From an uncultured Collinsella sp. (GTDB lineage Bacteria; Actinomycetota; Coriobacteriia; Coriobacteriales; Coriobacteriaceae), in NCBI GenBank assembly GCA_900762325.1, contig CAAFGG010000018.1:1-64000 (forward strand): a stretch of DNA of 64,000 nt, given 5' to 3'. Under the pieces are notes generated by a model. It was given only the letters and a program-made list of their open reading frames with translations. It ran no database searches and was not told the origin of the DNA. A program made the translations under genes and the position numbers. Numbering within the stretch: the first letter of the stretch is position 1; the number at the start of each line of letters is the position of its first letter. Positions 7,868 through 16,058 of the stretch are shown here, piece after piece.

Positions 7868-9163
7868 ATGCTCGCCTTTTTACAAACTAACACGCCCATC
7901 GTGATCTTCAACCAGATTGTCGTCACGCTGCTCACGGTCTGCTTTCTGTACCAGGTGGTCTTCTTTGTCATTGGCGCTCTTCGTGGCGAGGTCGCGCCTC
8001 CCAAGGCCAAAAAACTCCACCGGTACGCCTTCTTTATTGCGGCGCATAACGAGGAGGCCGTGATCGCCAACCTCGTTCGCTCCATCAAGGATCAGGACTA
8101 TCCGTCCGAGCTCATCGAGGTGTTTGTCGTTGCCGACGCCTGCACCGACAACACCGCGCAGCTCGCACGCGAGGCCGGTGCCATCGTTTATGAGCGCAAC
8201 GACCTGGCCCGCAAGGGTAAGAGCTGGGTCATGGACTTTGGTTTTGATCGCATTCTTAACGAGTATCCTGACACGTTCGAGGGCTACTTTATCTTCGATG
8301 CCGATAACGTTATCTCCCGCGATTACGTGTCCAAGATGAACGATGCCTTTGACCAGGGATTCCATGTGGTCACGAGCTATCGCAACTCCAAGAACTTCGG
8401 CAGCTCGTGGATCTCGGCAGCTAATGCTACCTGGTATTTGCGCGAGGCGCGCTTCCTTAACAATGCGCGTAATATCTGTAAGACGTCTTGCGCCGTCTCG
8501 GGTTCGGGCTACCTCATCTCCGCCAGTGTTATTGAGGGCATGCACGGCTGGCAGTTCCACACGCTGACCGAGGACATTCAGTTCACTACGTTCTGCGCTA
8601 TTCACGGTATTCGCATTGGCTATGCGCCGGCCGAGTTCTTTGACGAGCAACCCGTGACGTTCAAGGCATCCTGGAAGCAGCGTATGCGCTGGACCAAGGG
8701 CTTTTACCAGGTGTTCTTTACCTACGGCAAACATCTGGTCAAGTCGACGTTCCGCTATCATCGCTTTGCCGCCTACGACATGTTCATGACGATCGCCCCG
8801 GGTATGCTGCTATCGCTGATCTCGATGCTCGCTAATGCGACGTTCTTGATTGTGGGTGGCCTTTCGCATGGTTTCTTGGCTACCGAAGTCGAGATGCAGG
8901 CGTGCGCCGCTTCGCTCATTATGACCTTCGCGATGATGTACCAGACCTTCTTTATCCTGGCGCTGCTCACGACCATCTTTGAGTACAAGCATATTCACTG
9001 CGCGCAAAAGTGGCGTCTGGTAACCAACCTGTTTACCTTCCCGATCTTTATGTTCAGCTATATCCCCATCACGGTGGCAGCGCTGTTCCTGAAGGTTGAC
9101 TGGGTCCCGACGCAGCACGCCGTCAACGTTACCCTCGACGAGGTCATGCAAGGCGCCAAATAA
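7868..9163 (+). CDS. Membrane-bound family 2 glycosyltransferase
   Basis: A protein of about 431 residues. An N-terminal membrane segment is followed by a GT-A catalytic domain with HNEE and VADACTD (nucleotide binding), FDADN (metal-binding DxD), TEDIQ (catalytic acid) and QRMRW (the QxxRW motif of processive transferases). Three or four C-terminal membrane segments follow. It should polymerise or transfer a sugar from a UDP donor at the membrane; the product is not determinable. The start is ATG 7868, because GGGAG at 7858-7862 is 5 nt upstream; an in-frame TTG at 7853 has no site. TTGAAC at 7804 with a -10-like GATATA at 7828 may be its promoter. Confidence 0.85.
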   Translation: MLAFLQTNTPIVIFNQIVVTLLTVCFLYQVVFFVIGALRGEVAPPKAKKLHRYAFFIAAHNEEAVIANLVRSIKDQDYPSELIEVFVVADACTDNTAQLAREAGAIVYERNDLARKGKSWVMDFGFDRILNEYPDTFEGYFIFDADNVISRDYVSKMNDAFDQGFHVVTSYRNSKNFGSSWISAANATWYLREARFLNNARNICKTSCAVSGSGYLISASVIEGMHGWQFHTLTEDIQFTTFCAIHGIRIGYAPAEFFDEQPVTFKASWKQRMRWTKGFYQVFFTYGKHLVKSTFRYHRFAAYDMFMTIAPGMLLSLISMLANATFLIVGGLSHGFLATEVEMQACAASLIMTFAMMYQTFFILALLTTIFEYKHIHCAQKWRLVTNLFTFPIFMFSYIPITVAALFLKVDWVPTQHAVNVTLDEVMQGAK

Positions 9164-9171
9164 CCACCATC

Positions 9172-9218
9172 AAAACCACCACAAAGGGGACAGGCCCTTT
9201 GTGGTGGTTTTTGCTTTT
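9172..9218 (+). terminator. Terminator after the glycosyltransferase; second ACCACCACAAAGG copy
   Basis: A perfect 17-bp stem (9172-9188 with 9195-9211), loop GACAGG, is followed by TTTTTGCTTTT. The stem core is the same sequence as the hairpin at 1384-1418, which is 7.8 kb away in an unrelated context. Confidence 0.92.
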
Positions 9219-9243
9219 GTAATGCAGCTCGAGGAGGTGCTCG

Positions 9244-9666
9244 ATGGTCTATATCCCGTTTTGGATTTGCATCTTTGCCGGCGCGGCGATTGATGCCCGT
9301 GAGCGGCGGTTTCCGAATGCGCTTGCCGGAGCGTGTGCGGTGGCGGCATTAGCAGGCGTTTGGCTCGACAAAGGCGTTAACACGGCGCTTGACCACGCTG
9401 GTCTTGCGGTCATCGTCTACCTTGCCCTTGTGTTGACTGAGTCCCTCTGGCGTCGTCTTCGCCAAACCCCGGGCATCGGCATGGGAGATGTCAAGGCGCT
9501 CTTCGCGCTTTGCACGCTCGACCCTATGGGCGGCATCGTGGCATTTGCCGTCGCGCTCCTGGTCCTTGCCCTCTCCTGCCTCTTTACAAAATCGCGCTCC
9601 CTGCCATTGCTCCCGTTTTTGGTGCCGATATTTGCCATAATCGAAGTCATGGGCTGCACATTGTAA
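9244..9666 (+). CDS. Minimal prepilin peptidase-like protease (A24 family)
   Basis: A 140-residue membrane protein with four hydrophobic segments. It shows both aspartyl-protease motifs of the A24 family: D in IDARERRFPN near residue 17 and GMGD near residue 80. It lacks the N-terminal methylase domain of full PilD, so it resembles TadV/CpaA-type enzymes that cut prepilin leader peptides at the membrane. No pilin or assembly genes are in the window. GAGGAGG lies directly upstream of the ATG at 9244. Confidence 0.78.
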   Translation: MVYIPFWICIFAGAAIDARERRFPNALAGACAVAALAGVWLDKGVNTALDHAGLAVIVYLALVLTESLWRRLRQTPGIGMGDVKALFALCTLDPMGGIVAFAVALLVLALSCLFTKSRSLPLLPFLVPIFAIIEVMGCTL

Positions 9667-9697
9667 CTGATTGCGCATCCTTCTTAAGGAGCATGCC

Positions 9698-10945
9698 ATG
9701 GCAATTAATCAAGAAACGGCCGTCATTAAGGCGCGCATGGACCGCATTCCCGCGGCGTTGTCGCCCGAACTCGTCGAGCGCATTTCCGCCGACCGCGCCT
9801 CGGGTGTCGTTAATCCTTATCGATGCGGCGATGACCAGGTCATTCGTCGTATTGATCGCGCTGCCGACAAAGGCACGCTTATGCGTCCGGCGTTTATGCG
9901 CGATACCGAAAAGATTCTTCATCTTCCGGCGTACACGCGTTATGCAGGCAAAACGCAGGTCTTTAGCTTCCGTAGCAATGATGACCTGTCGCGCCGCGGT
10001 TTGCACGTGCAGCTTGTCTCACGCATTGCACGCGATATCGGTCGTGCCCTGGGGCTCAACTGCGATTTGATCGAGGCGATTGGCCTGGGCCACGACTTGG
10101 GCCACACACCCTTTGGCCATGCCGGTGAACGTTTCCTCAACGATATTTACCACGAGCGCACGGGTCGCTACTTTTTTCATAACGTGCAATCAGTCCGTGT
10201 GCTCGATGCACTGTACGGCCGTAATGTGTCGCTCCAGACACTCGATGGCGTGCTATGCCACAACGGCGAATATGAGCAGCGTGTGTTTGAGCTTTCGGAC
10301 ATGGGTTCCTTTGACCAGTTCGACCAAACCGTCGAGGAATGCATTGCCACGGGTTATACCGCAATTGAGCACCTACGTCCCATGACGCTTGAGGGCTGCG
10401 TGGTTCGCATCTCGGATATCCTTGCCTATGTTGGACGCGATCGCCAAGACGCCATTGCGGCGGGTCTGCTGTCGCCCGACGCCTTTGACGATGGCCTGGG
10501 TGGGGCATACAACAGCTGGATCCTTACGCATGCCTCCATTGATATCGTCGAGCACAGCTATGGCAAGCCGCGCATCGAGATGAGCGAGGAGCTGTTTGAG
10601 GAAATCCGCCGAGCCAAGCGCGAGAACTACGAGAAGATCTATAGCAAGGGCGGCATCGAAGGCGACTCCGAAGCGGAGCTGCGCGAGGCGTTCGAAAAGC
10701 TCTACGACCGTTGCCTGCAGGATATAAACGAAGGCGACGAGTCCTCTTACATCTTTAAGCATCATATTTCGCGCATTGAGCAGCAGCTTTCCTACTACGA
10801 TCGCACCTATACCTGGCAGGACGACAAGGATCAAGCGGTGGTGGATTACATCGCGAGCATGACGGACGGCTATTTCTGCGAGCTGACGAGCAAGCTATTT
10901 CCCGGTCTGGAGTTTCCCCATCGTACCTATATTAACGAACGGTAG
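9698..10945 (+). CDS. dGTPase-like HD-domain phosphohydrolase
   Basis: A protein of 415 residues. The HD signature GHDLGHTPFGHAGE near residue 133, with the upstream GLHVQLV and downstream HNVQSVRVLD, is typical of dGTP triphosphohydrolases, which hydrolyse dNTPs to nucleoside and triphosphate. Activity on dGTP itself is inferred from family only. The start is ATG 9698, supported by AAGGAG at 9686-9691; an in-frame TTG at 9671 would place the ribosome site inside the gene. It follows the prepilin peptidase by 31 bp. Confidence 0.85.
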   Translation: MAINQETAVIKARMDRIPAALSPELVERISADRASGVVNPYRCGDDQVIRRIDRAADKGTLMRPAFMRDTEKILHLPAYTRYAGKTQVFSFRSNDDLSRRGLHVQLVSRIARDIGRALGLNCDLIEAIGLGHDLGHTPFGHAGERFLNDIYHERTGRYFFHNVQSVRVLDALYGRNVSLQTLDGVLCHNGEYEQRVFELSDMGSFDQFDQTVEECIATGYTAIEHLRPMTLEGCVVRISDILAYVGRDRQDAIAAGLLSPDAFDDGLGGAYNSWILTHASIDIVEHSYGKPRIEMSEELFEEIRRAKRENYEKIYSKGGIEGDSEAELREAFEKLYDRCLQDINEGDESSYIFKHHISRIEQQLSYYDRTYTWQDDKDQAVVDYIASMTDGYFCELTSKLFPGLEFPHRTYINER

Positions 10946-11005
10946 TTCGTATATATTCGGTATACTGTTAGTGGAAAACGTTTTTGATTGATGCACGGGA
11001 TGGCT

Positions 11006-12355
11006 ATGGACGACCTTTTTTCTGCCTCGACGCGCGAGCGTTCCTTTAAAAATGCGCCGCTCGCGGTGCGCATGCGCCCCAACTCGCTCGACGAGTACGT
11101 AGGCCAGCAAAAGGCCGTCGGTAAGGGCTCGTGGCTGCGTGCTGCGATTGAGCATGACGTACTGTCGAGTGTGATTCTGTATGGGCCGGCCGGTACGGGC
11201 AAAACGACGCTGGCCCACATTATCGCTAACCATACCAAGAGCGAGTTTGTCGAGGTCAGCGCCGTGACGGGTACCGTGAAGGATCTGCGTCGCGTAATCG
11301 ACGAGGCCAAGACGCGCCTGAATACGTATGACCGCCGTACCATCTTGTTCATCGACGAGATTCACCGTTTTTCGAAGTCGCAGCAGGATGCGCTTTTGCA
11401 TGCGGTTGAAAACCGTACCGTCATTATGATTGGCGCCACGACGGAGAATCCGTACTTCGAGGTCAACTCAGCGTTGCTCTCGCGCGGTCGCGTGGTAGAG
11501 CTTGAGCACCTGAAGGACGAGGATATCGCCACGCTGATTGAGCGTGCGCTCGAGGTGCCCCAGGGTTTAAACGGTAAGTTCTCGGCCGATGAGGATACAG
11601 TCAAGACCATTTGCACGCTGGCCGCGGGTGATGCTCGCTCGGCTCTGACGACGCTCGAGCTGGCAAGTGAGATCGCCGTTACGCGTCCCGATACCGAGGG
11701 AACGCCAGCGCCGGCGGCGGGGGAACGCTATCCCATTACCGTGGATGACGTTAAGATTGCCAACCCGCGTCGTGGCTTTTCGTACGATAAAAACGGTGAC
11801 ATGCACTACGACATTATCAGTGCGTTCATCAAGTCTATGCGCGGCAGCGACCCCGATGCCACGATCTATTGGCTCGCACGCATGATCGATGCGGGGGAGG
11901 ATCCTAAGTTTATCGCTCGCCGCATTATGATCCACGCTTCCGAGGACGTCGGAAACGCCGATCCGCAGGCGCTTTTGGTGGCACATGCCGCATTTAAATC
12001 TGCCGAGGTCATTGGCTATCCCGAATGCCGCATTAACCTGGCTCAGGCTGCACTCTATGTTTGCCTGGCGCCTAAATCTAACGCGTGCGAGGCTTCGATC
12101 GATGCGGCGTTGGCCGATATTCATTCAAGTGGGCTCCGCGAGGTTCCAAGCTATCTTCGTGATCGTCATCGACCGGGTAGTGACGAATGCGGTGTGTATA
12201 AATACCCGCATGATTATCCCGAAGGCTGGGTCGATCAGCGCTATTTGCCCGAGGGACTGGAGCGCGGCGCGTTCTGGCAGCCTGCGGGCCGCGGCTGGGA
12301 AGAGTGGCGTGTGGAGCAAAGCGAACGCGACCGTAACGGTAACGCTCCCAAGTAG
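11006..12355 (+). CDS. rarA: Replication-associated recombination protein A (AAA ATPase)
   Basis: A protein of about 449 residues of the RarA/MgsA/WRNIP1 family that acts at stalled replication forks. The Walker A motif GPAGTGKTTL is near residue 64 and Walker B ILFIDEIHRF near residue 113, and the C-terminal tetramerisation part contains the conserved SAFIKSMRGSDPDA stretch. The start is uncertain. In-frame ATGs lie at 10991, 11000 and 11006; I chose the last because GGGA is 5 nt upstream and MDDLF fits the family N-terminus. TATACT at 10961-10966 may be its -10 box. Confidence 0.92.
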   Translation: MDDLFSASTRERSFKNAPLAVRMRPNSLDEYVGQQKAVGKGSWLRAAIEHDVLSSVILYGPAGTGKTTLAHIIANHTKSEFVEVSAVTGTVKDLRRVIDEAKTRLNTYDRRTILFIDEIHRFSKSQQDALLHAVENRTVIMIGATTENPYFEVNSALLSRGRVVELEHLKDEDIATLIERALEVPQGLNGKFSADEDTVKTICTLAAGDARSALTTLELASEIAVTRPDTEGTPAPAAGERYPITVDDVKIANPRRGFSYDKNGDMHYDIISAFIKSMRGSDPDATIYWLARMIDAGEDPKFIARRIMIHASEDVGNADPQALLVAHAAFKSAEVIGYPECRINLAQAALYVCLAPKSNACEASIDAALADIHSSGLREVPSYLRDRHRPGSDECGVYKYPHDYPEGWVDQRYLPEGLERGAFWQPAGRGWEEWRVEQSERDRNGNAPK

Positions 12356-12450
12356 GTCATTGGCACCTCGCACATTCCCTTTGGGTATCTTTCCTCTTGT
12401 TTGGGGTACCATGAAGAGCGTCTGTATTTCGATTCCTTCGGGAGGCTTGT

Positions 12451-13044
12451 ATGAGTCCCATTCAAATCGCCCTGCTGCTGCTCGCCGTTGCCGGCGTGTG
12501 GGCTGTTATCGAGCTCGCGCTCACACTGCGCAAGACCCGCACCGTCGTTGATTCGCTCGAAAAGACAGTCAGCGACCTCAACAACACCATCGCCGAGGCT
12601 CAGCCTGTGGTGGCAAAGCTCGATGGCGCCGTTGACGAACTTACGCCGGCACTTGCCCAGGTGGAGCCGCTGCTCAAGTCGAGCAAGACTGCCGTTGACG
12701 CCCTGACGTCCAACCTCGTTGAGGTCGAGGCGGTCGTTCGCGACATCTCCGAGGTTACGGGCAGCGTGGCCGAGGCAAGCAATGCCGTATCGAGCGTGAC
12801 CGACTCTGCGGCTGGTGCCGTGCAGAAGCTCTTCAATAAGGTGAAGGCTCCTGCAGCCGACGCCGATCGCAAGCTCGCCGCTGTCGCCGCCGAGGCCGAG
12901 CAGCCTACCGAGCGCGTTCTGATTGGCGAGGCTGAGGACGAGGCCGGCGATGGTGCGGATGCGGCTCATAAGTCCGCAGCCAAGCCTGCTCAGTATTACA
13001 CCTATACGCCCGCCGAGACCTCCGAGGAGTCCTGCGATGAGTAG
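12451..13044 (+). CDS. DUF948-type membrane-anchored coiled-coil protein
   Basis: A protein of 197 residues with one N-terminal membrane segment (about 4-23). A long heptad-like region (25-125) rich in Val, Leu, Asp and Glu follows, then a flexible acidic tail. It matches DUF948 general-stress proteins of Gram-positive bacteria, whose biochemical role is unknown. GGGAGG precedes the ATG. It overlaps the RsbW-like gene by 8 nt, so it heads the sigma-factor operon. A GGGTAT hexamer at 12383 resembles a sigma-B -10, but no GTTT partner was found. Confidence 0.75.
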   Translation: MSPIQIALLLLAVAGVWAVIELALTLRKTRTVVDSLEKTVSDLNNTIAEAQPVVAKLDGAVDELTPALAQVEPLLKSSKTAVDALTSNLVEVEAVVRDISEVTGSVAEASNAVSSVTDSAAGAVQKLFNKVKAPAADADRKLAAVAAEAEQPTERVLIGEAEDEAGDGADAAHKSAAKPAQYYTYTPAETSEESCDE

Positions 13045-13414
13045 CGAAGCAACCTGCCCCATTACGCTGAGCGTTGCCGGTGATCCGCGTCTCGCGCGCT
13101 TGGTGCGCATGACGGCCGCCAACGTCGGCGCCCTGTGCTCTATGTCCGTCGATCGCATCGAGGATATTCGTATGGCTGCCGAGGAAGCCTTCATTTTTGG
13201 ATGCACGGCCGTTGATTCCGACGATATTTCGATCAAATTCGATGTCGACGAATCCCATGTGGGCATGACCTTTACCTTTGGCGACCAGGCGACTGTCGAT
13301 GAGGATGACCAGGCTGCCGTATATGCCGAGCTCATTTTGGCGAGCGTGTGCGACTCCTACGAAAAGACTACAGCGCCCCTGACGCTTTCCCTCGACCTCA
13401 AGGCGGATATCTAA
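13037..13414 (+). CDS. RsbW/SpoIIAB-like anti-sigma domain protein, degenerate
   Basis: A protein of 125 residues placed directly before a SigB-type sigma gene, which is the RsbW position. The region RMAAEEAFIFGCTA near residues 40-53 aligns with the N-box helix of RsbW kinases. The Asn that binds magnesium is replaced by Phe, and no glycine-rich ATP-lid motif is visible later. It may bind the sigma factor or a phosphatase-type partner without kinase activity. The start ATG 13037 has GAGGAG at 13024-13029 and lies within the end of the preceding gene. Confidence 0.65.
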   Translation: MSSEATCPITLSVAGDPRLARLVRMTAANVGALCSMSVDRIEDIRMAAEEAFIFGCTAVDSDDISIKFDVDESHVGMTFTFGDQATVDEDDQAAVYAELILASVCDSYEKTTAPLTLSLDLKADI

Positions 13415-13415
13415 T

Positions 13416-14207
13416 ATGACCGAACGTTCCCGGAGCGGCAAGACCGCTTGGGACAAGGAGAAAACCCGCGAGTTGTTTCGTCGTTATAAAGAGACCGGTG
13501 ATCCGGATGCACGCGAGCAGCTCGTCATGTCCCACATGAACCTGGTAAGGTTTCTTGCCAACAAATTTAAGAACCGCGGCGAGCCGCTCGATGACCTTTT
13601 GCAGGTCGGCTATCTGGGCCTGCTCAAGGCTATCGACCGCTTTGACCCTGAGCGCGGACTTGAGTTCACGACGTTTGCCACGCCCACCATCCTGGGCGAG
13701 ATTAAGCGCCACTTCCGCGACAAGGGCTGGAGTGTGCGCGTGCCGCGTCGTCTGCAGGAGCTCTCTGCCAAGGTTAACCAGGCCACCGATAAGCTCACCA
13801 ACGAGCTTCAACGTTCGCCCAAGGTTGAGGAAATCGCCGATTACCTGGGCGTGACCGTCGACGAGGTGCTCGAAGCCATGGAATCGTCCTCGGCCTACAC
13901 CTCGGTGCCCATCGAGGCCCCCGGTGCGTCCGATTCCGACGATGCGCCTTCGATTCTCGATCGCTACGCCGACGACGACAACGAGCTCGACTTTACCGAT
14001 GACCGCCTGGTGATTGAGGAGGCCATCCGCGATTTCTCGCCGCGCGAGCGCGAGGTTATCGAGCTGCGCTTCGTGAAGGGCATGACCCAGATCGAGATTG
14101 CCAAGAAGCTGGGCATCTCGCAGGTGCAGGTCTCGCGCCTGCTGCGCCGTACCCTTAAGAAGATTCAGGACAAGATCGACCCCGACGGAGTGATGGTTCG
14201 TTCATGA
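13416..14207 (+). CDS. SigB/SigF-family RNA polymerase sigma factor
   Basis: A 263-residue group 3 sigma factor. Region 2 is at about 45-115, with DDLLQVGYLGLLKAIDRFDP and FATPTILGEIKRHFRD. Region 3 is near 120-175. Region 4, with the helix-turn-helix MTQIEIAKKLGISQVQVSR, is near 222-250. It most resembles SigB/SigF stress and sporulation sigma factors. No sporulation genes are present here, so a general stress role is likely. It starts 1 base after the RsbW-like stop and its stop overlaps the next gene (ATGA), so all four genes 12451-15616 are probably one transcript. Confidence 0.92.
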   Translation: MTERSRSGKTAWDKEKTRELFRRYKETGDPDAREQLVMSHMNLVRFLANKFKNRGEPLDDLLQVGYLGLLKAIDRFDPERGLEFTTFATPTILGEIKRHFRDKGWSVRVPRRLQELSAKVNQATDKLTNELQRSPKVEEIADYLGVTVDEVLEAMESSSAYTSVPIEAPGASDSDDAPSILDRYADDDNELDFTDDRLVIEEAIRDFSPREREVIELRFVKGMTQIEIAKKLGISQVQVSRLLRRTLKKIQDKIDPDGVMVRS

Positions 14208-15616
14208 GTGAGCACCCCCGACAAACCGACCGCACGCTGCGCGATACCCGTATTCTGACGTTGCGCATTTGGGGCGTCGTCGGCTGCATTGTCATCGCCG
14301 CCGTCATCTTTAACCTTATGGGCATCCTGGCGCCGGTCATCGAGTTTCTCGCTGTCGGTTCCATCATCGCTTTTGTGATGTCGCCGATCACCAACTGGCT
14401 CGAGCACCATGGCGTGAATCGCGGCATCGGTTCGCTCATCGCGCTTATTGTGGTCGTTGCTGTGCTCGTCGGCGTCGTTTGCATTTTGTCGCCGATCCTC
14501 TTTGGTCAGATCATGGAAGTCCTGAGCCGCCTGCCCGAGCAGCTTCGTGTTGCTGGTGGTGACCTCAACGAGATGATCTCGCATGCCAAGACGCTCAACA
14601 ACACGCCGCTCAAGGAGTATCTGGACGATAACCTTTCTTCGCTCGTTACGGTGGCGTCCAAGTATGTCTCACAGATTGCCGCCGAGCTTGGCCGTGGTGT
14701 ATTCCCACTTATCACCAATACAGCGTCGCAGCTGTTTGTTATCTTCCTGGGCTTGGTGCTTGCTTACTGGCTCGCCTGCGATTATCCCCGCATGCACCAT
14801 GAGGTCTGCACCATCATTGGTCAGGAAAAGGAGACCTCGTACCGCTTTATGGTCGCGATTCTTTCGCGCTCGGTTGGCGGTTATATGCGCGGCATGGTCG
14901 TGACGTCCATCTGCGGTGGCATCCTCGCCTTTATCGGCTTTACGCTCATTGGCCATCCGTATGCGGCACTCATGGCCATCTTTACCTGCATCATGCACTT
15001 GGTCCCGGTCGTCGGTCCCTGGGTGAGTGCTGCGATTGCCACCGTGCTCGGCTTTATGTTCAGCCCGATGCTGGCGTTGTGGACCTTGATCGTGACCATG
15101 GTGGCACAAAATGTCAACGATAACGTCATTTCGCCTAAGGTCATGCAGAGTTCGGTGCAGGTGCATCCCGTCATGAGCCTGACGGCCCTCGTTATCGGTT
15201 CGGCACTCATGGGTCCCATCGGCATGGTCATCGCCATTCCGCTGTGCGCGGCCCTCAAGGGCATTTTCGTCTACTACTTTGAGAACGAGACCGGTCGTCA
15301 ACTCGTGGCATACGATGGCGCTGTGTTTAAGGGCACGCCGTATCGCGATGCCGAGGGCAACCCGGTCGCCGCCTATGACGCGCTTGGCGATGATACGTTC
15401 ATTTACGAGTCCGAGCTCATCGGCAACGAGACTGCGCCCGAGGCCCAGGCCATGCCCAAACCCGAGCTCGAGAATCCCTGGATTAAGCTCTCGGGTCTTC
15501 AGCCCGACGCGACAGGCTTTTTCAAGAACCCCTTCGCCAAGGATGACGATTCCAATACGGATGACGACACCGAAACCGGCATCGACGGCTCCATGGACGA
15601 TTCGGATTCCAAATAG
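14204..15616 (+). CDS. AI-2E family (TqsA/YdiK-like) membrane protein
   Basis: A protein of 470 residues with about seven to eight membrane segments in the first 380, the fold of the AI-2E transporter family. The conserved block VGPWVSAAIATVLGF and the later QNVNDNVISPKVM stretch are visible. Family members export signals or ions; the substrate here is unknown. A tail of about 90 residues after the last membrane segment ends in an Asp-rich run. The 4-nt overlap with the sigma-factor gene suggests it belongs to the stress cassette. Confidence 0.8.
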   Translation: MSEHPRQTDRTLRDTRILTLRIWGVVGCIVIAAVIFNLMGILAPVIEFLAVGSIIAFVMSPITNWLEHHGVNRGIGSLIALIVVVAVLVGVVCILSPILFGQIMEVLSRLPEQLRVAGGDLNEMISHAKTLNNTPLKEYLDDNLSSLVTVASKYVSQIAAELGRGVFPLITNTASQLFVIFLGLVLAYWLACDYPRMHHEVCTIIGQEKETSYRFMVAILSRSVGGYMRGMVVTSICGGILAFIGFTLIGHPYAALMAIFTCIMHLVPVVGPWVSAAIATVLGFMFSPMLALWTLIVTMVAQNVNDNVISPKVMQSSVQVHPVMSLTALVIGSALMGPIGMVIAIPLCAALKGIFVYYFENETGRQLVAYDGAVFKGTPYRDAEGNPVAAYDALGDDTFIYESELIGNETAPEAQAMPKPELENPWIKLSGLQPDATGFFKNPFAKDDDSNTDDDTETGIDGSMDDSDSK

Positions 15617-15622
15617 GCCCTG

Positions 15623-15862
15623 TTAGCGTTTCTTGATGTTATAAAAGACAAGAAACACGAGCAAAGCGATTGATAAGGGGCCGGCTACATAGAAATAGAG
15701 AACGTCAATTGCGCGTAGAGGGCAATATGCCTTATCGCCGGACGTTACTGCATATAAGACGTAGCCAAATGCTGGTTGGTTTGAATACCAGTGGGAGAAG
15801 GCCAAGAGCGCTAAAAGTGCTACTACCAGAAGTGCATTCAGGACAAATCGTTTGCTTTTCAT
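15623..15862 (-). CDS. Small two-segment membrane protein of unknown function
   Basis: A 79-residue protein with hydrophobic segments at about 7-24 and 54-73 and a Lys/Arg-rich end, so both termini probably face the cytosol. No family recognised. The start is ATG 15862, because AAGGAG (15869-15874) is 6 nt upstream; longer frames would ignore this site. It is convergent with the AI-2E gene with only 6 bp between the stops. Confidence 0.65.
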   Translation of the reverse strand: MKSKRFVLNALLVVALLALLAFSHWYSNQPAFGYVLYAVTSGDKAYCPLRAIDVLYFYVAGPLSIALLVFLVFYNIKKR

Positions 15863-15956
15863 CGATCGCTCCTTCCGGATGGTTCTTATATAGCATTTTA
15901 CCAAACCCATTTTTTTCAAAGGATTGCTTTGTCCTAAATAACATGCACTTTCGCTG

Positions 15957-15986
15957 GAGGGTCGCTGTTTGGCGGCCCTCTTTTTT
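15957..15986 (+). terminator. Rho-independent terminator upstream of alaS
   Basis: A 9-bp stem (15957-15965 with 15972-15980, one G-U), loop TGTTTG, is followed by TTTTTT. It stops plus-strand read-through from the stress operon. Its T-tract overlaps the -35 box of the alaS promoter. Confidence 0.85.
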
Positions 15987-16012
15987 GCACAGGCGCGGTG
16001 GGATGGTAATAT
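15985..16012 (+). promoter_or_regulatory. Promoter of the alaS operon
   Basis: TTGCAC (15985-15990) and TATAAT-like TAATAT (16007-16012) are separated by 16 bp, about 47 bp before the alaS start. Confidence 0.65.
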
Positions 16013-16058
16013 TGTTACGTTTGAACTGTTTCGATGTGAAACCGAGGAGATTCCCTCT

